NCBI RefSeq assembly: GCF_900128455.1
Contig: NZ_LT635783.1
Span: 1,204,919-1,268,918, forward strand
Source of the DNA: Bacteroides mediterraneensis
Lineage (GTDB): Bacteria; Bacteroidota; Bacteroidia; Bacteroidales; Bacteroidaceae
Direction: 5' to 3'
DNA: 64,000 nt
The position numbers and the translations under genes were made by a program. Of this stretch, positions 9,916-18,844 are shown in pieces; position 1 is the stretch's first letter; every line of letters begins with the position of its first letter. Under the pieces are notes generated by a model. That model saw nothing but the letters and a program-made list of their open reading frames with translations. It did no database searches and was not told the DNA's origin.

Positions 9916-12900
9916 TTATTGTTTTCCCGTTTTATCTTGTTCATTTTGGGGTTCCTCTTCCAGCTTGTCTTTGTTCTCTTTGCAATATTCCATGTATTTG
10001 CTTGGAGAAACACCATATAATTCTTTGAAGGCATTCGAGAAATAAGTGGTGTTGTTAAATCCTACCAGCTGGGATATTTCAGAAATACTGTAGTTTTTCT
10101 CTGATTTCAGTAGAATTTCCGCCTGCTTTAGTCGGATATTCCGGATGAAATCTCGTGTGGACTGATTTGTGATTTCCTTAAGTTTCCGGTACAGATGTAC
10201 TCGGCTTATACCCACTTCTGCCGCAATCATTTCCGCATTCAGGTCTGGATTGTTCAGGTTTTTGTTGATGGCTTTCATTACTTTTTTCATCAGCTTTTCG
10301 TCTGCCGACTGAGGCTGAACCACCTCAATCTGTCCATCCTGTTCCTGTTTTCCACTGAAATTGTTGCGCAATACCTCCCGGTTTCGAATCAGGTTTTCAA
10401 TGGTTGTAATCAGAATTTCCAGGTTAAACGGTTTGGCAATGTAGGCGTCTGCTCCTAGTGAGAGTCCTTCAATATAGTCTTTTTCACTGTTCTTGGCCGT
10501 TAGAAGAATGACTGGAATATGATTGGTCTTGATGTTCTGTTTCAGTTTTTTGAGTAAGGTGATACCGTTTATTTCCGGCATCATGATATCGCTGAGTACC
10601 AAGTTGGGCATGTGTGACATAATGATTTCCAGTGCTTCCTTTCCATTGCTGCAACTTAATACCCGGAAATAATTGCTTAACTCAGTGAGCAGATAATTAC
10701 GTATGTCGTCTTCATCTTCCACAATGAGGACAGAGTGCTTCTTACGTGGTAATTTTTTTCCATTGTCATCTCCGCCTTCGTTTTCTTCAAGGTGTAATGG
10801 AATATGTTGAAATGCATTATCTTCCGATGAAGTGAGAGCTGTATTCTCTGAAGTTTCGGGAGCAATGTCTTCTGCCGACAGATGTGCACGGCCTAAGGGA
10901 ATATGTATGATAAAACTGCATCCCGGCTGATTGTCATTGTTCTTGACTGTAATGGTGCCATGATGCATTTTTACGAGTGACATGGACAGATGCAGTCCGA
11001 TACCCGTCCCTTTGCTGCGCGACCGGTCATCACTGATTTGGTAGAAACGTTCAAAAATACGTGTCATTTCACTTTCCTTGATACCGGTACCATTGTCTTC
11101 AATGATAATTTCAGCACAGTTGTTTAATGGGGCCTCCTCTTCGCTATTGTGAACAGAGTTGATGTAGATATTGATTTTTCCCTCATTCTGAATATGTTTA
11201 AGTGCATTGGACAGCAAGTTAAAAATGACCTTGTCAAAATTGTTCGGGTCCAGCCATACCTTCAGGCTATCCAGTTGGGTAATCAGGTTTAACTGAGCAT
11301 TTTTGCTGGTAGCCTGATACGCGAATGTGTCTTTAATGTTATTGATAAAACCGATGAGCTCCACTTCCGTGAAACTGAGTTTCATTTGGTTCTTGTCTAT
11401 TTTACGGATATCCATCAGCTGATTGATCAGATTCAGTATGCGCTGTGCATTACGTTCAATCAGGGAGTAGCTTTTCTGCCTTTCGGTATCGCTGTCGGTG
11501 GAGATTAACTTTTGCAGCGGACTTATAATCAGCGACATCGGGGTTCTGATTTCGTGTGAGATGTTGATAAAGAACTGAAGCTTAGCCTCGTTTATTTCTT
11601 CCAAGTGTTTGTGTTTCAGCATCTCTTGTCTTACTCTGTATTTTTCTTTCGCCTGATGTATGAAGACGGCAGCTATGCTGCCAATGATGGCCAGATAGAT
11701 AATCCAAGCTATAGTCGAGTTATACCATGCAGGGTGAATATGGATGAATATGGTTTTTATTTCTGATTCTGCAGAACCATTGACGGCCTTGATTTTAAAC
11801 TCGTATTTTCCTACCGGAAGATTGCTGAATGAAACGCGTGAAGTTCCTTTGGGCAGAGAGTTCCAGGTCCCATTGTTCATGGAGTATACATAACCTTGAG
11901 GGGTCATGAAATTGTCAGTGGCAAATTCAATATAGAAAGAATTGTCGTAGTGTGCCAAGTTGATATCTTTTGTATTGAATATGTCAGTGTCAATCACATG
12001 GTAGTTTCCTGATTTTGTAAGTTCATTTACGGATTTATCATGTAAATAGAATCCTGTAAGTCTGATTTTGCCCTGGAATTTCTGAATCTTGATGTCGTCC
12101 GGATTGAAGAAAATGATTCCGTTGGTGCCTCCAAACAAAATTTTACCGTCGGGGTATTGGCAGAACGCATTTCTGGAGAATTCGTTGTTGTGTAAGCCGT
12201 CGGAAGCATAAAACGGAATGAAGGAGTTTTTCTGCGGGTTGTATTTGGCAATGCCCTGATTGGTACTGACCCAAATATCGTTGTTTTTGTCCACTACGAT
12301 AGATGAAATGGAATTGTTTGGCAAGCCATGTTGAGTAGTGAATTGTTCAATGATGTTCAAATCCTTGTCCATAACAGAGATACCATCGGATGTTCCTACC
12401 CAAATACGGTGATTATGATCTTCAACAATGGAGTAGACAGCTAGTCCGAGTAATGCTTTTTCTTTGCCGGCAACTTTTAAATTCTGGGTATCTATGCATT
12501 TGATGCCGTCATAAGTACCAATGTATAATCTTCCATTTGAGGAATAGTAAAGTGCGTCAATCCATTGGTTGACCGCTTGTATGTCTTGGGTGCTATATAC
12601 GTGGATATCTTTCTGAATGGGAGCTTTTAAATCGGTGTAATAGAGTCCCATTCCCATTGTGCCAATCCAAAGTCTTTTATGGGCATCTTCAGCCAGACAG
12701 TACACACGTTTGATTTCGTTTCCGCTTTTGTCTCTCAAAAATACTTTGGTAAATCTATCTCCTTTGTCGTTCATGAAAGAAAGTCCGCTCAGGTAAGAGC
12801 CTATCCATACATTTTTGTTGGAATCTTTGAACAGACACATCACCGTGGGAGGTATGTCCGGGTTTGTTTCGGGTGTCAAATGCCGGATAAAATTGTAATG

Positions 12901-14013
12901 GTTATTTAGCTGGTAGATTCCATCGTTGTCAGTTCCGACAATGAGTTTCCCGTCATCATAGTCGCATAAGGCTGTGATGCAGTTATTCCCGATGTAGTTC
13001 CGAAGAGAGGAATAATTCCCGATATAGCCGAACATATTAGCTTGTAAAGGAATGAAAGCTACCCCTTTCTGATAAATACCTACCCAAAGGTTGGTACTGT
13101 TGTCTATCAGCAGGGAATGTACTTTACTTTTTTTGATGTTGACATTATCAATATAAAAATCTGTATCCGCAATCTTTTTTTCCAGAATATTATAGGAAAC
13201 AATACCTTCTCCGTCAATGCCAATCAGCATGAGGTGTTCTTTTTGTTTCAGGTCCTTGATGGGAAACTCGGATTTAAAGATTTGCTGAAACGTATCGTCA
13301 GCCTTTTGATAAACGAATACTCCGCGCCCGGTGGTACCTACATATACATTGCCGTAAGAATCTTCTGTACAGCAATTAATAAACTGCTTGCCGTTTTGTG
13401 TGCCAAGCGAATAATCGTATCTTTTCCCATTCTTATCAATCCGGATGACCCCATGGTATTCTGTGCAAATCCAGATATTTCCGTTTTTGTCCTCTTTTAT
13501 TTCATTGATGGTATATCCGTTCAGAGAAGGATTCCAGTCTTTAATCTGATAGTTCCCTTTTGAGTCGGTCGATAAGGTCTTCATTCCATATCCACTGGTC
13601 CCAATCAGTATATTCCCATTGCGAAGCTCTGTGATACTTTTGTTGTTATAGGACGGACTTGATTTCTTGATGGTTTTGAACGTATCCGACCGATAGTCGT
13701 AGATTTGCAGTCCTTTGGTAGAAAGAATGTACAGATTGCCTCTGGAATCTTGGAATACTTTATATATGTGATTTCCTAGCAAGGAGGTCGAGTCATTTCG
13801 ATGAGAGCGGTAGTTTGTAAACTTAGCTCCATCGAATTTGTTTAGTCCATCATCCGTTGTCACCCATATATAGCCTTTCCTGTCTTGGTATAGGTTATTG
13901 ATCATACTGCTGGAAATTTCTCCATGGGTAGTATACAATTTGCAGAATTGCCCTTTACAGAGGAGGGGCAATAGGCAGAAAATAGCGGTTATAATAACTG
14001 TCTTATTTCTCAT
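9916..14013 (-). CDS. Hybrid two-component system sensor/regulator (HTCS), xylan-locus type
   Basis: One-protein two-component system that senses a saccharide in the periplasm and activates nearby operons; 1365 residues from ATG 14013. A TTG eight codons earlier is in frame, but the ATG sits right before the signal peptide. Order of parts: signal peptide; two beta-propeller halves of repeated GNIWI/NDIWVST-type blades (about 25-690); Y_Y_Y domain (about 700-755); one transmembrane helix (about 768-790); HisKA with His820 in SHEIRTPM; HATPase with NLLSNALKH and GTGIGLHLS; receiver with Asp1142 in LSDIMMPE and Lys in YIAKPF; C-terminal AraC-type HTH (about 1255-1350). All catalytic residues look intact. 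Position between two xylan operons matches the XynR-like regulators of Prevotella; the ligand is inferred to be a xylo-oligosaccharide. Confidence 0.95.
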   Translation of the reverse strand: MRNKTVIITAIFCLLPLLCKGQFCKLYTTHGEISSSMINNLYQDRKGYIWVTTDDGLNKFDGAKFTNYRSHRNDSTSLLGNHIYKVFQDSRGNLYILSTKGLQIYDYRSDTFKTIKKSSPSYNNKSITELRNGNILIGTSGYGMKTLSTDSKGNYQIKDWNPSLNGYTINEIKEDKNGNIWICTEYHGVIRIDKNGKRYDYSLGTQNGKQFINCCTEDSYGNVYVGTTGRGVFVYQKADDTFQQIFKSEFPIKDLKQKEHLMLIGIDGEGIVSYNILEKKIADTDFYIDNVNIKKSKVHSLLIDNSTNLWVGIYQKGVAFIPLQANMFGYIGNYSSLRNYIGNNCITALCDYDDGKLIVGTDNDGIYQLNNHYNFIRHLTPETNPDIPPTVMCLFKDSNKNVWIGSYLSGLSFMNDKGDRFTKVFLRDKSGNEIKRVYCLAEDAHKRLWIGTMGMGLYYTDLKAPIQKDIHVYSTQDIQAVNQWIDALYYSSNGRLYIGTYDGIKCIDTQNLKVAGKEKALLGLAVYSIVEDHNHRIWVGTSDGISVMDKDLNIIEQFTTQHGLPNNSISSIVVDKNNDIWVSTNQGIAKYNPQKNSFIPFYASDGLHNNEFSRNAFCQYPDGKILFGGTNGIIFFNPDDIKIQKFQGKIRLTGFYLHDKSVNELTKSGNYHVIDTDIFNTKDINLAHYDNSFYIEFATDNFMTPQGYVYSMNNGTWNSLPKGTSRVSFSNLPVGKYEFKIKAVNGSAESEIKTIFIHIHPAWYNSTIAWIIYLAIIGSIAAVFIHQAKEKYRVRQEMLKHKHLEEINEAKLQFFINISHEIRTPMSLIISPLQKLISTDSDTERQKSYSLIERNAQRILNLINQLMDIRKIDKNQMKLSFTEVELIGFINNIKDTFAYQATSKNAQLNLITQLDSLKVWLDPNNFDKVIFNLLSNALKHIQNEGKINIYINSVHNSEEEAPLNNCAEIIIEDNGTGIKESEMTRIFERFYQISDDRSRSKGTGIGLHLSMSLVKMHHGTITVKNNDNQPGCSFIIHIPLGRAHLSAEDIAPETSENTALTSSEDNAFQHIPLHLEENEGGDDNGKKLPRKKHSVLIVEDEDDIRNYLLTELSNYFRVLSCSNGKEALEIIMSHMPNLVLSDIMMPEINGITLLKKLKQNIKTNHIPVILLTAKNSEKDYIEGLSLGADAYIAKPFNLEILITTIENLIRNREVLRNNFSGKQEQDGQIEVVQPQSADEKLMKKVMKAINKNLNNPDLNAEMIAAEVGISRVHLYRKLKEITNQSTRDFIRNIRLKQAEILLKSEKNYSISEISQLVGFNNTTYFSNAFKELYGVSPSKYMEYCKENKDKLEEEPQNEQDKTGKQ

Positions 14014-14066
14014 TATTGGTGTGGTTTGTAGGGCCAAATTTGAATTAAAATACTATATAATTGATA

Positions 14067-14097
14067 CAAAGTAAGTTCTTTTTTCTTAGTTGTCAAT
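14067..14097 (-). promoter_or_regulatory. Likely promoter of the HTCS gene
   Basis: On the minus strand, ATTG (14097-14094), 19 bases, then TTACTTTG (14074-14067). This is close to the Bacteroides -33 TTTG / -7 TAnnTTTG consensus with one mismatch in each box. Transcription would start about 50 bases upstream of ATG 14013. Confidence 0.5.
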
Positions 14098-14215
14098 AAA
14101 AAAAACGGGGATTTTTTTGCTTTTGAAAATAGATTTTAAGGGGTGTAAGAGAGTTCTTGTAAAAGTTACCTGGAAAATTATATAAGAGCCTTTGGGGAGG
14201 ATTTTCCTTTTGTGA

Positions 14216-14263
14216 TGTAACATTTCCGTAAGTTTTTGTTACAACAGAAAGGATGGTGTAACA
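14216..14263 (+). promoter_or_regulatory. Triple heptamer TGTAACA, candidate HTCS operator
   Basis: Three copies of one heptamer: TGTAACA at 14216-14222, its reverse complement TGTTACA at 14237-14243, and TGTAACA at 14257-14263. Start-to-start distances are 21 and 20 bases, about two helical turns, so the sites face the same side of the DNA. They lie 50-100 bases upstream of the -7 box of the acetylesterase-symporter-xylanase operon and downstream of the divergent HTCS promoter. Binding by the HTCS AraC domain is inference. Confidence 0.4.
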
Positions 14264-14314
14264 ATAGATATGAGGTTGGTATCCTGTGTGAGAGCCTGTT
14301 CCATGGCCTTTTAC

Positions 14315-14322
14315 TATTTTTG
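14315..14322 (+). promoter_or_regulatory. Candidate -7 box for the xylan core operon
   Basis: TATTTTTG fits TAnnTTTG exactly. No TTTG is found 19-21 bases upstream, as expected for an activator-dependent promoter. The predicted transcript start is about 30 bases before ATG 14361. Confidence 0.45.
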
Positions 14323-14360
14323 TAGTGGTAAGAATCGATGAAAAATACAAGATATAATGT

Positions 14361-15998
14361 ATGAAAACACAGGCTTATTTTAGTAGGGTATTTTGGACTC
14401 TTCTTTTGCTTTCTTGTTGTAGTTTTGGATTGTCAGCCAAAGTCACTTTACCTGCGTTGATTTCCGATGGAATGGTGCTTCAACGAAACGTTCCTTTGAA
14501 GATTTGGGGTACAGCCAGTCCGGGTGAAGAGGTGAATTTGACTTTCATGAAGAAACGGTATCATGCCGTAGCGGATGAAGCTGGAAATTGGATGATTGCT
14601 TTGCCTGCTTTGAAAGCAGGAGGTCCTTATTCTATGACTGTCAATGACATTTTATTAAAAGACATTCTGATTGGGGATGTGTTCTTGTGTTCAGGACAGT
14701 CGAATATGGAATTGACGGTAAACCGGGTGATGGATAAGTATGCTGAAGAGATTGCATCGTATGAAAATTCATCTGTTCGGTATGTAAAGGTTCCGTATGC
14801 GTATGATTTTTCACGTCCGTTGGAGGATGTACGGACAATCAAATGGCAGCCGATGACGAAAGAATACGTCCAGAACTTCTCTGCTCTTTGTTATTTCTTT
14901 TCTAAACTGCTGGAGGAAAAGACAGGAGTACCGGTCGGAATTATTAATTCCAGCTGGGGAGGTACACCGGTCGAAGCATGGATTAGCGAGGAAGGGTTGA
15001 AAGATTTTCCGGAGTATGTAAACCAGAAAACCTTATATGAAGATGCCGCACTAGTGGCTCAAATAAAGGAGACCGAACAGCTGCATCAGTCGGCATGGAA
15101 TAAGCAATTGTATCGGTCGGATGCCGGGCTGCATGGTGAAATGCCTTGGTATGCCGAGTCATACAATGATACGGATTGGGAAAGGGTAGATATGTTTTCA
15201 GATAATTGGGCACTTCGTAACGGTCGTCCATTGAATGGGACCCATTGGTTCCGAAAAGAGTTTGTAGTGCCCGATGGATGGGCAGGAAAAGACGTAGTAT
15301 TGCGGTTAGGTTGTATGGTCGATGCTGATTCTGTGTATGTGAACGGACATTTTGTGGGGTCTGTTTCCTATCAGTATCCGCCGCGGATTTATCAGGTACC
15401 GGCCAAGTTCCTGAATGAAGGGAAAAACCAGCTGACCGTACGTTTGTTCAGCTACGGTTCTTGCCCTTCCTTTGTAAAAGAAAAACCGTATAAATTGCTG
15501 TGTGGCAATCAGGAAGTCAGCTTGGAAGGTACATGGAAACATAAGATTGGAACGGTGATGCCTCCTTCCCCTTCTTCTACGGCTTTCCATTATATACCTA
15601 CAGGTTTGTATAACGGTATGATACATCCTTTGCAGCATTATGTGTTCAAAGGGGTGGTATGGTATCAGGGCGAGTCGAATGTAGGTCGCTGGCGGGAATA
15701 TTCCTCCTTGCTTACGGCAATGATTGCAGATTGGAGAACCCTTTTTCAGAATGAAAACTTACCTTTCTATGTGGTGGAATTGGCCGACTTCCTGGCTCCG
15801 AATGACCCTGGACGCGCAGCTTGGGCAGAATTGAGAAAGCAGCAGGCAAAAGCGGCACAGGAAAGTCCCTATGTAACCTTGATTAAAAATAGTGATACGG
15901 GTGAATGGAATGATATTCATCCGCTAGATAAGAAAACACCGGCTACTCGCTTGGTGGAAGCAGTAATACAGAATGAAAAACAAAATAAGGAAAAATGA
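14361..15998 (+). CDS. Multidomain SGNH acetylesterase (sialate O-acetylesterase family, XynE-like)
   Basis: Secreted deacetylase of 545 residues. Signal peptide LLLLSCCSFGLSAK; N-terminal beta-domain (LISDGMVLQRNVPLKIWG); SGNH block I with Ser in CSGQSNMEL; a jelly-roll insert at about residues 215-395 (TDWERVDMFSDNWALRNG ... DADSVYVNG); then WYQGESNVG and the catalytic Asp/His in NDIHPLDKK. The insert-bearing layout is that of the family annotated sialate O-acetylesterase, several members of which deacetylate xylan or xyloglucan. Gene order esterase-symporter-GH10-GH43-GH67 matches the Prevotella xylan core, where the esterase is XynE. The stop overlaps the next start (ATGA at 15995). Confidence 0.88.
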   Translation: MKTQAYFSRVFWTLLLLSCCSFGLSAKVTLPALISDGMVLQRNVPLKIWGTASPGEEVNLTFMKKRYHAVADEAGNWMIALPALKAGGPYSMTVNDILLKDILIGDVFLCSGQSNMELTVNRVMDKYAEEIASYENSSVRYVKVPYAYDFSRPLEDVRTIKWQPMTKEYVQNFSALCYFFSKLLEEKTGVPVGIINSSWGGTPVEAWISEEGLKDFPEYVNQKTLYEDAALVAQIKETEQLHQSAWNKQLYRSDAGLHGEMPWYAESYNDTDWERVDMFSDNWALRNGRPLNGTHWFRKEFVVPDGWAGKDVVLRLGCMVDADSVYVNGHFVGSVSYQYPPRIYQVPAKFLNEGKNQLTVRLFSYGSCPSFVKEKPYKLLCGNQEVSLEGTWKHKIGTVMPPSPSSTAFHYIPTGLYNGMIHPLQHYVFKGVVWYQGESNVGRWREYSSLLTAMIADWRTLFQNENLPFYVVELADFLAPNDPGRAAWAELRKQQAKAAQESPYVTLIKNSDTGEWNDIHPLDKKTPATRLVEAVIQNEKQNKEK

Positions 15999-17491
15999 GT
16001 AATATTCTAAGTCAGAAAGTGTCCATGGCCGAGAAAGTCGGTTATGGGCTGGGCGATTGTTCTGCGAATCTCGTCTTTCAGATGATGATGATTTACCAGA
16101 CCAAATTCTATACGGACGTGTTTGGACTGGAAGGGGCAATTGCAGGTACCGTGATGTTGGTGGCACGTATTGTCGATGCTTTTGTAGACCCTACTGTGGG
16201 TATTCTGTCCGACCGCACTCAGACACGGTGGGGAAAATATCGTCCATGGGTGTTGTGGACGGCTCTCCCGTTCATGGTATTTTATGTGTTGGCCTTCTAT
16301 AATCCGGGTATTGAGGAAAAAGGGCTGGTAGCGGTGTATGCAACCATCTCTTATACATTGTTGATGACAATGTACTCTTTTAACAATACGCCTTATTCTT
16401 CTTTGGGTGGAGTGATGTCGTCGGACATTAAGGAACGTACCAGTATCACTTCCGTACGTTTCGTCTTTTCTACCATTGCCCAGTTTGTGGTACAGGGACT
16501 TACTTTGCCATTGGTGAGCAAATTTTCTGATGGGGGAGACAAGGCGCATGGGTGGCTTTGCACGATTTCCCTGTTTGCGGCAGTCGGTTTTATTTTTCTT
16601 TTGATTGTATTTTTCTCGGCAAGGGAACGTATCACTCCACCGGCTAACCAAAAAAATGATACCCGTCAGGATATTAAAGACGTATTGGGCAGTGTGCCTT
16701 GGCGGGCCATGTTTATCCTGACCTTGTTTGTTTTCATCACACTGGCCATGTGGGGAAGTGCCATGAACTATTATTTTGAGAATTACGTGGATAAAGCTGC
16801 GTTGTTTGCTTTCCTGGATAATATTGGGTTGGTGGCAGCAGAACCTGGTAACTCGGTCGGCTATCATGTGCTCAATGCCTTTGGATTGATTGTGACATCA
16901 CCCGATAAGGCATACGAAGTAGGATTTGGTGTCTTCAATATGGTCGGGGCATTGGTGCAGTTCTTTGGAGTGATTTTCTTATCCGAGTTTTTGGCGAACA
17001 AATACGGCAAGAAGCGTACGTTTATTGTGTGCCTCTCACTGACTGCCGTCTTTACAGCCCTGTTCTACTTCCCTGCTAAAGATAATGTGGGCATGATGTT
17101 CGTGCTGAACTTCCTGAAGAGTCTGGCCTATGCGCCTACGGTGCCTTTGCTTTGGGCGATGATTGCCGATGTGGCCGACCACTCGGAGTATATCAATTAT
17201 CGTCGCGCGACGGGATTTATCTTCTCGGGAGTAGTCTTTGCCTTAAAGGCCGGTCTGGGTATCGGTGGGGCTGTGCTGGGATTTTTGTTGTCGGGATTTG
17301 GCTACGCTTCCGGTTCGGGCGTCGTACAGAACGATACGGCTGTGCAAGGCATTATCCTTTCTTCCAGCCTGATTCCTGCCGCTTTCTTTCTGGTAGGAGT
17401 AGTCGCTCTGTTTTTTTATCCTATCAGTAAGGAATATAATGAGAAAATGCAGGCTGAATTGAGCGAACGCAGAAGTAAAAACGATTATTAA
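15995..17491 (+). CDS. GPH-family sugar:cation symporter (XynD-like)
   Basis: Inner-membrane transporter of 498 residues with about 12 hydrophobic segments and the MelB-type glycoside-pentoside-hexuronide signature near the N-terminus (FVDPTVGILSDRTQTRWGKYRPW). It would import short xylo-oligosaccharides released by the GH10 enzyme for the cytoplasmic GH43. It is translationally coupled to the esterase (4-base overlap). Before the IS insertion its stop lay only 19 bases from the GH10 start, so it originally headed the enzyme genes on one transcript. It is larger than many GPH porters because of a loop around residues 265-305, between two membrane segments. Confidence 0.9.
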   Translation: MSNILSQKVSMAEKVGYGLGDCSANLVFQMMMIYQTKFYTDVFGLEGAIAGTVMLVARIVDAFVDPTVGILSDRTQTRWGKYRPWVLWTALPFMVFYVLAFYNPGIEEKGLVAVYATISYTLLMTMYSFNNTPYSSLGGVMSSDIKERTSITSVRFVFSTIAQFVVQGLTLPLVSKFSDGGDKAHGWLCTISLFAAVGFIFLLIVFFSARERITPPANQKNDTRQDIKDVLGSVPWRAMFILTLFVFITLAMWGSAMNYYFENYVDKAALFAFLDNIGLVAAEPGNSVGYHVLNAFGLIVTSPDKAYEVGFGVFNMVGALVQFFGVIFLSEFLANKYGKKRTFIVCLSLTAVFTALFYFPAKDNVGMMFVLNFLKSLAYAPTVPLLWAMIADVADHSEYINYRRATGFIFSGVVFALKAGLGIGGAVLGFLLSGFGYASGSGVVQNDTAVQGIILSSSLIPAAFFLVGVVALFFYPISKEYNEKMQAELSERRSKNDY

Positions 17492-17500
17492 TTAGGAAAT

Positions 17501-17509
17501 AAACAGAAA
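17501..17509 (+). repeat. Left copy of IS target duplication
   Basis: AAACAGAAA immediately left of the IS terminal inverted repeat; an identical copy follows the right end at 18835. Confidence 0.85.
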
Positions 17510-18834
17510 CACTACTGTCCCGTAAAAGTGGATAAATAGTTCTTTGAAATTATTGAAATATAGTCAATTACACGGTTTTTTGAAATGAAACGGACTTGAT
17601 TTTGCAACTTTGCAGTCTAATACAAATGGCTGCTATGTTCCAAGACAAATACGTATTCTCTCAATTAACCGCTTTTCTGAACAGGACTCAGTTCAACAAC
17701 TATGTTCGCAAGTATGATGGCAACAGATATGTGAAACATTTCACTTGCTGGAATCAGATGCTCGCGATGATGTTTGGACAACTGAGTAACCGTGAGAGCC
17801 TGCGAGACTTAATCGTTGCTTTCGAGGCGCATAGGGCCAAGCAATATCATCTTGGTTTAGGTCGTGAACCGATAGCCAAGACAACTCTTGCGACAGCGAA
17901 CCAGAACCGTGATTACAGAATCTTCGAAGACTTTGCATTCTATATGATGAAGGAAGCCTGCGAGAAGCGGACGACCAACCTCCTTGACATTTCCAGAAAG
18001 AAATATGCGTTTGATTCAACAACGATTCCGTTGTGTCTTGCAACATTCCCATGGGCAAAGTTCCGAAGCAAGAAAGGAGGGGTGAAAGCTCATGTCTTAT
18101 ACGACATTGAAGCACAAGTTCCTGCCTTCTATACTGTAACCACTGCATCAAAGCATGATTCCACAGCAATGTCTTCAATCCATTATGAACCAAACGCTTA
18201 CTATATATTCGACAGGGCTTATGACTCCTTTAAAGAACTCTATAGGATACATCTTACAGACTCTTTCTTTGTTGTCAGAGCCAAGACGAACTTAAAGTAT
18301 AAGACAGTCAAATGGAAGCGAAGAATGCCAAAGAACATAATGACAGATGCGGAAGTGAAACTGACCGGATATCTCTCCGAGAAAAAATATCCTGAGTCAT
18401 TCAGACTCGTCCGATATTACGACGAAGAGGATGACCGTGAGTTCACTTTCTTGACGAATGCAAAACAACTTTCTGCACTGGATGTCGCCAATCTTTATAA
18501 GAAAAGATGGTTAATCGAGCTGTTCTTCAAATGGCTCAAGCAGCATCTCAAGATAAAGAAATTCTGGGGCACAACAGAGAACGCTGTTCGCATACAAATC
18601 AGTGTGGCTATTATCACGTACTGTCTTGTGGCTATTGTCCAACATGATATGAAGTTGAAACGTTCAACCTATGAAGTTTTGCAAATTCTCAGTATATCAT
18701 TGACTGACAAAACCCACTTGCGTGACCTGTTCGACAAGACTAATTTCAATGATGTCAAAGATCTAAATGATTCCCTGATTCCGGGGCTTTTTGATTAATT
18801 GTTTAACTCGTCCCATTTTAACGGGACACTAATG
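17510..18834 (+). mobile_element. IS4-family insertion sequence, 1325 bp, complete
   Basis: Complete insertion sequence. The terminal inverted repeats are 22 bp, 18 matching: left 17510-17531 starts CACTACTGTCCCGTAAAAG, right 18813-18834 read inward starts CATTAGTGTCCCGTTAAAA. The element is bounded by the 9-bp direct repeat AAACAGAAA. It carries one transposase gene in the same direction as the surrounding operon. Removing the element and one target copy restores a 19-bp gap between the symporter stop and the GH10 ATG, so the insertion split a former operon. Intact ends, target copies and transposase suggest a fairly recent event. Confidence 0.92.
17626..18798 (+). CDS. IS4-family DDE transposase
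   Basis: Transposase of 390 residues from ATG 17626; a TTG at 17596 is also in frame. The N-terminal part (MFQDKYVFSQLTAFL ... HFTCWNQMLAMMFGQLSNR) matches the DUF4372-type start of Bacteroides IS4 transposases. DDE residues: Asp in YAFDSTTIPL, Asp in YYIFDRAYDSF, and Glu in the YREK-like motif YKKRWLIELFFKWLKQ. No frameshift or missing residue is seen, so it looks active. It lies inside its element between the terminal repeats. Confidence 0.95.
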   Translation: MAAMFQDKYVFSQLTAFLNRTQFNNYVRKYDGNRYVKHFTCWNQMLAMMFGQLSNRESLRDLIVAFEAHRAKQYHLGLGREPIAKTTLATANQNRDYRIFEDFAFYMMKEACEKRTTNLLDISRKKYAFDSTTIPLCLATFPWAKFRSKKGGVKAHVLYDIEAQVPAFYTVTTASKHDSTAMSSIHYEPNAYYIFDRAYDSFKELYRIHLTDSFFVVRAKTNLKYKTVKWKRRMPKNIMTDAEVKLTGYLSEKKYPESFRLVRYYDEEDDREFTFLTNAKQLSALDVANLYKKRWLIELFFKWLKQHLKIKKFWGTTENAVRIQISVAIITYCLVAIVQHDMKLKRSTYEVLQILSISLTDKTHLRDLFDKTNFNDVKDLNDSLIPGLFD

Positions 18835-18843
18835 AAACAGAAA
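18835..18843 (+). repeat. Right copy of IS target duplication
   Basis: AAACAGAAA directly after the right terminal repeat, one base before the GH10 start codon at 18845. Confidence 0.85.
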
Positions 18844-18844
18844 A

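Noticed and set aside
17516..18828. IS ends placed at TGTCCCGT without a target duplication
   Set aside because: Extending both ends by six bases gives better terminal repeats (CAYTAS added) and exposes a perfect 9-bp duplication, so 17510-18834 is the correct boundary.
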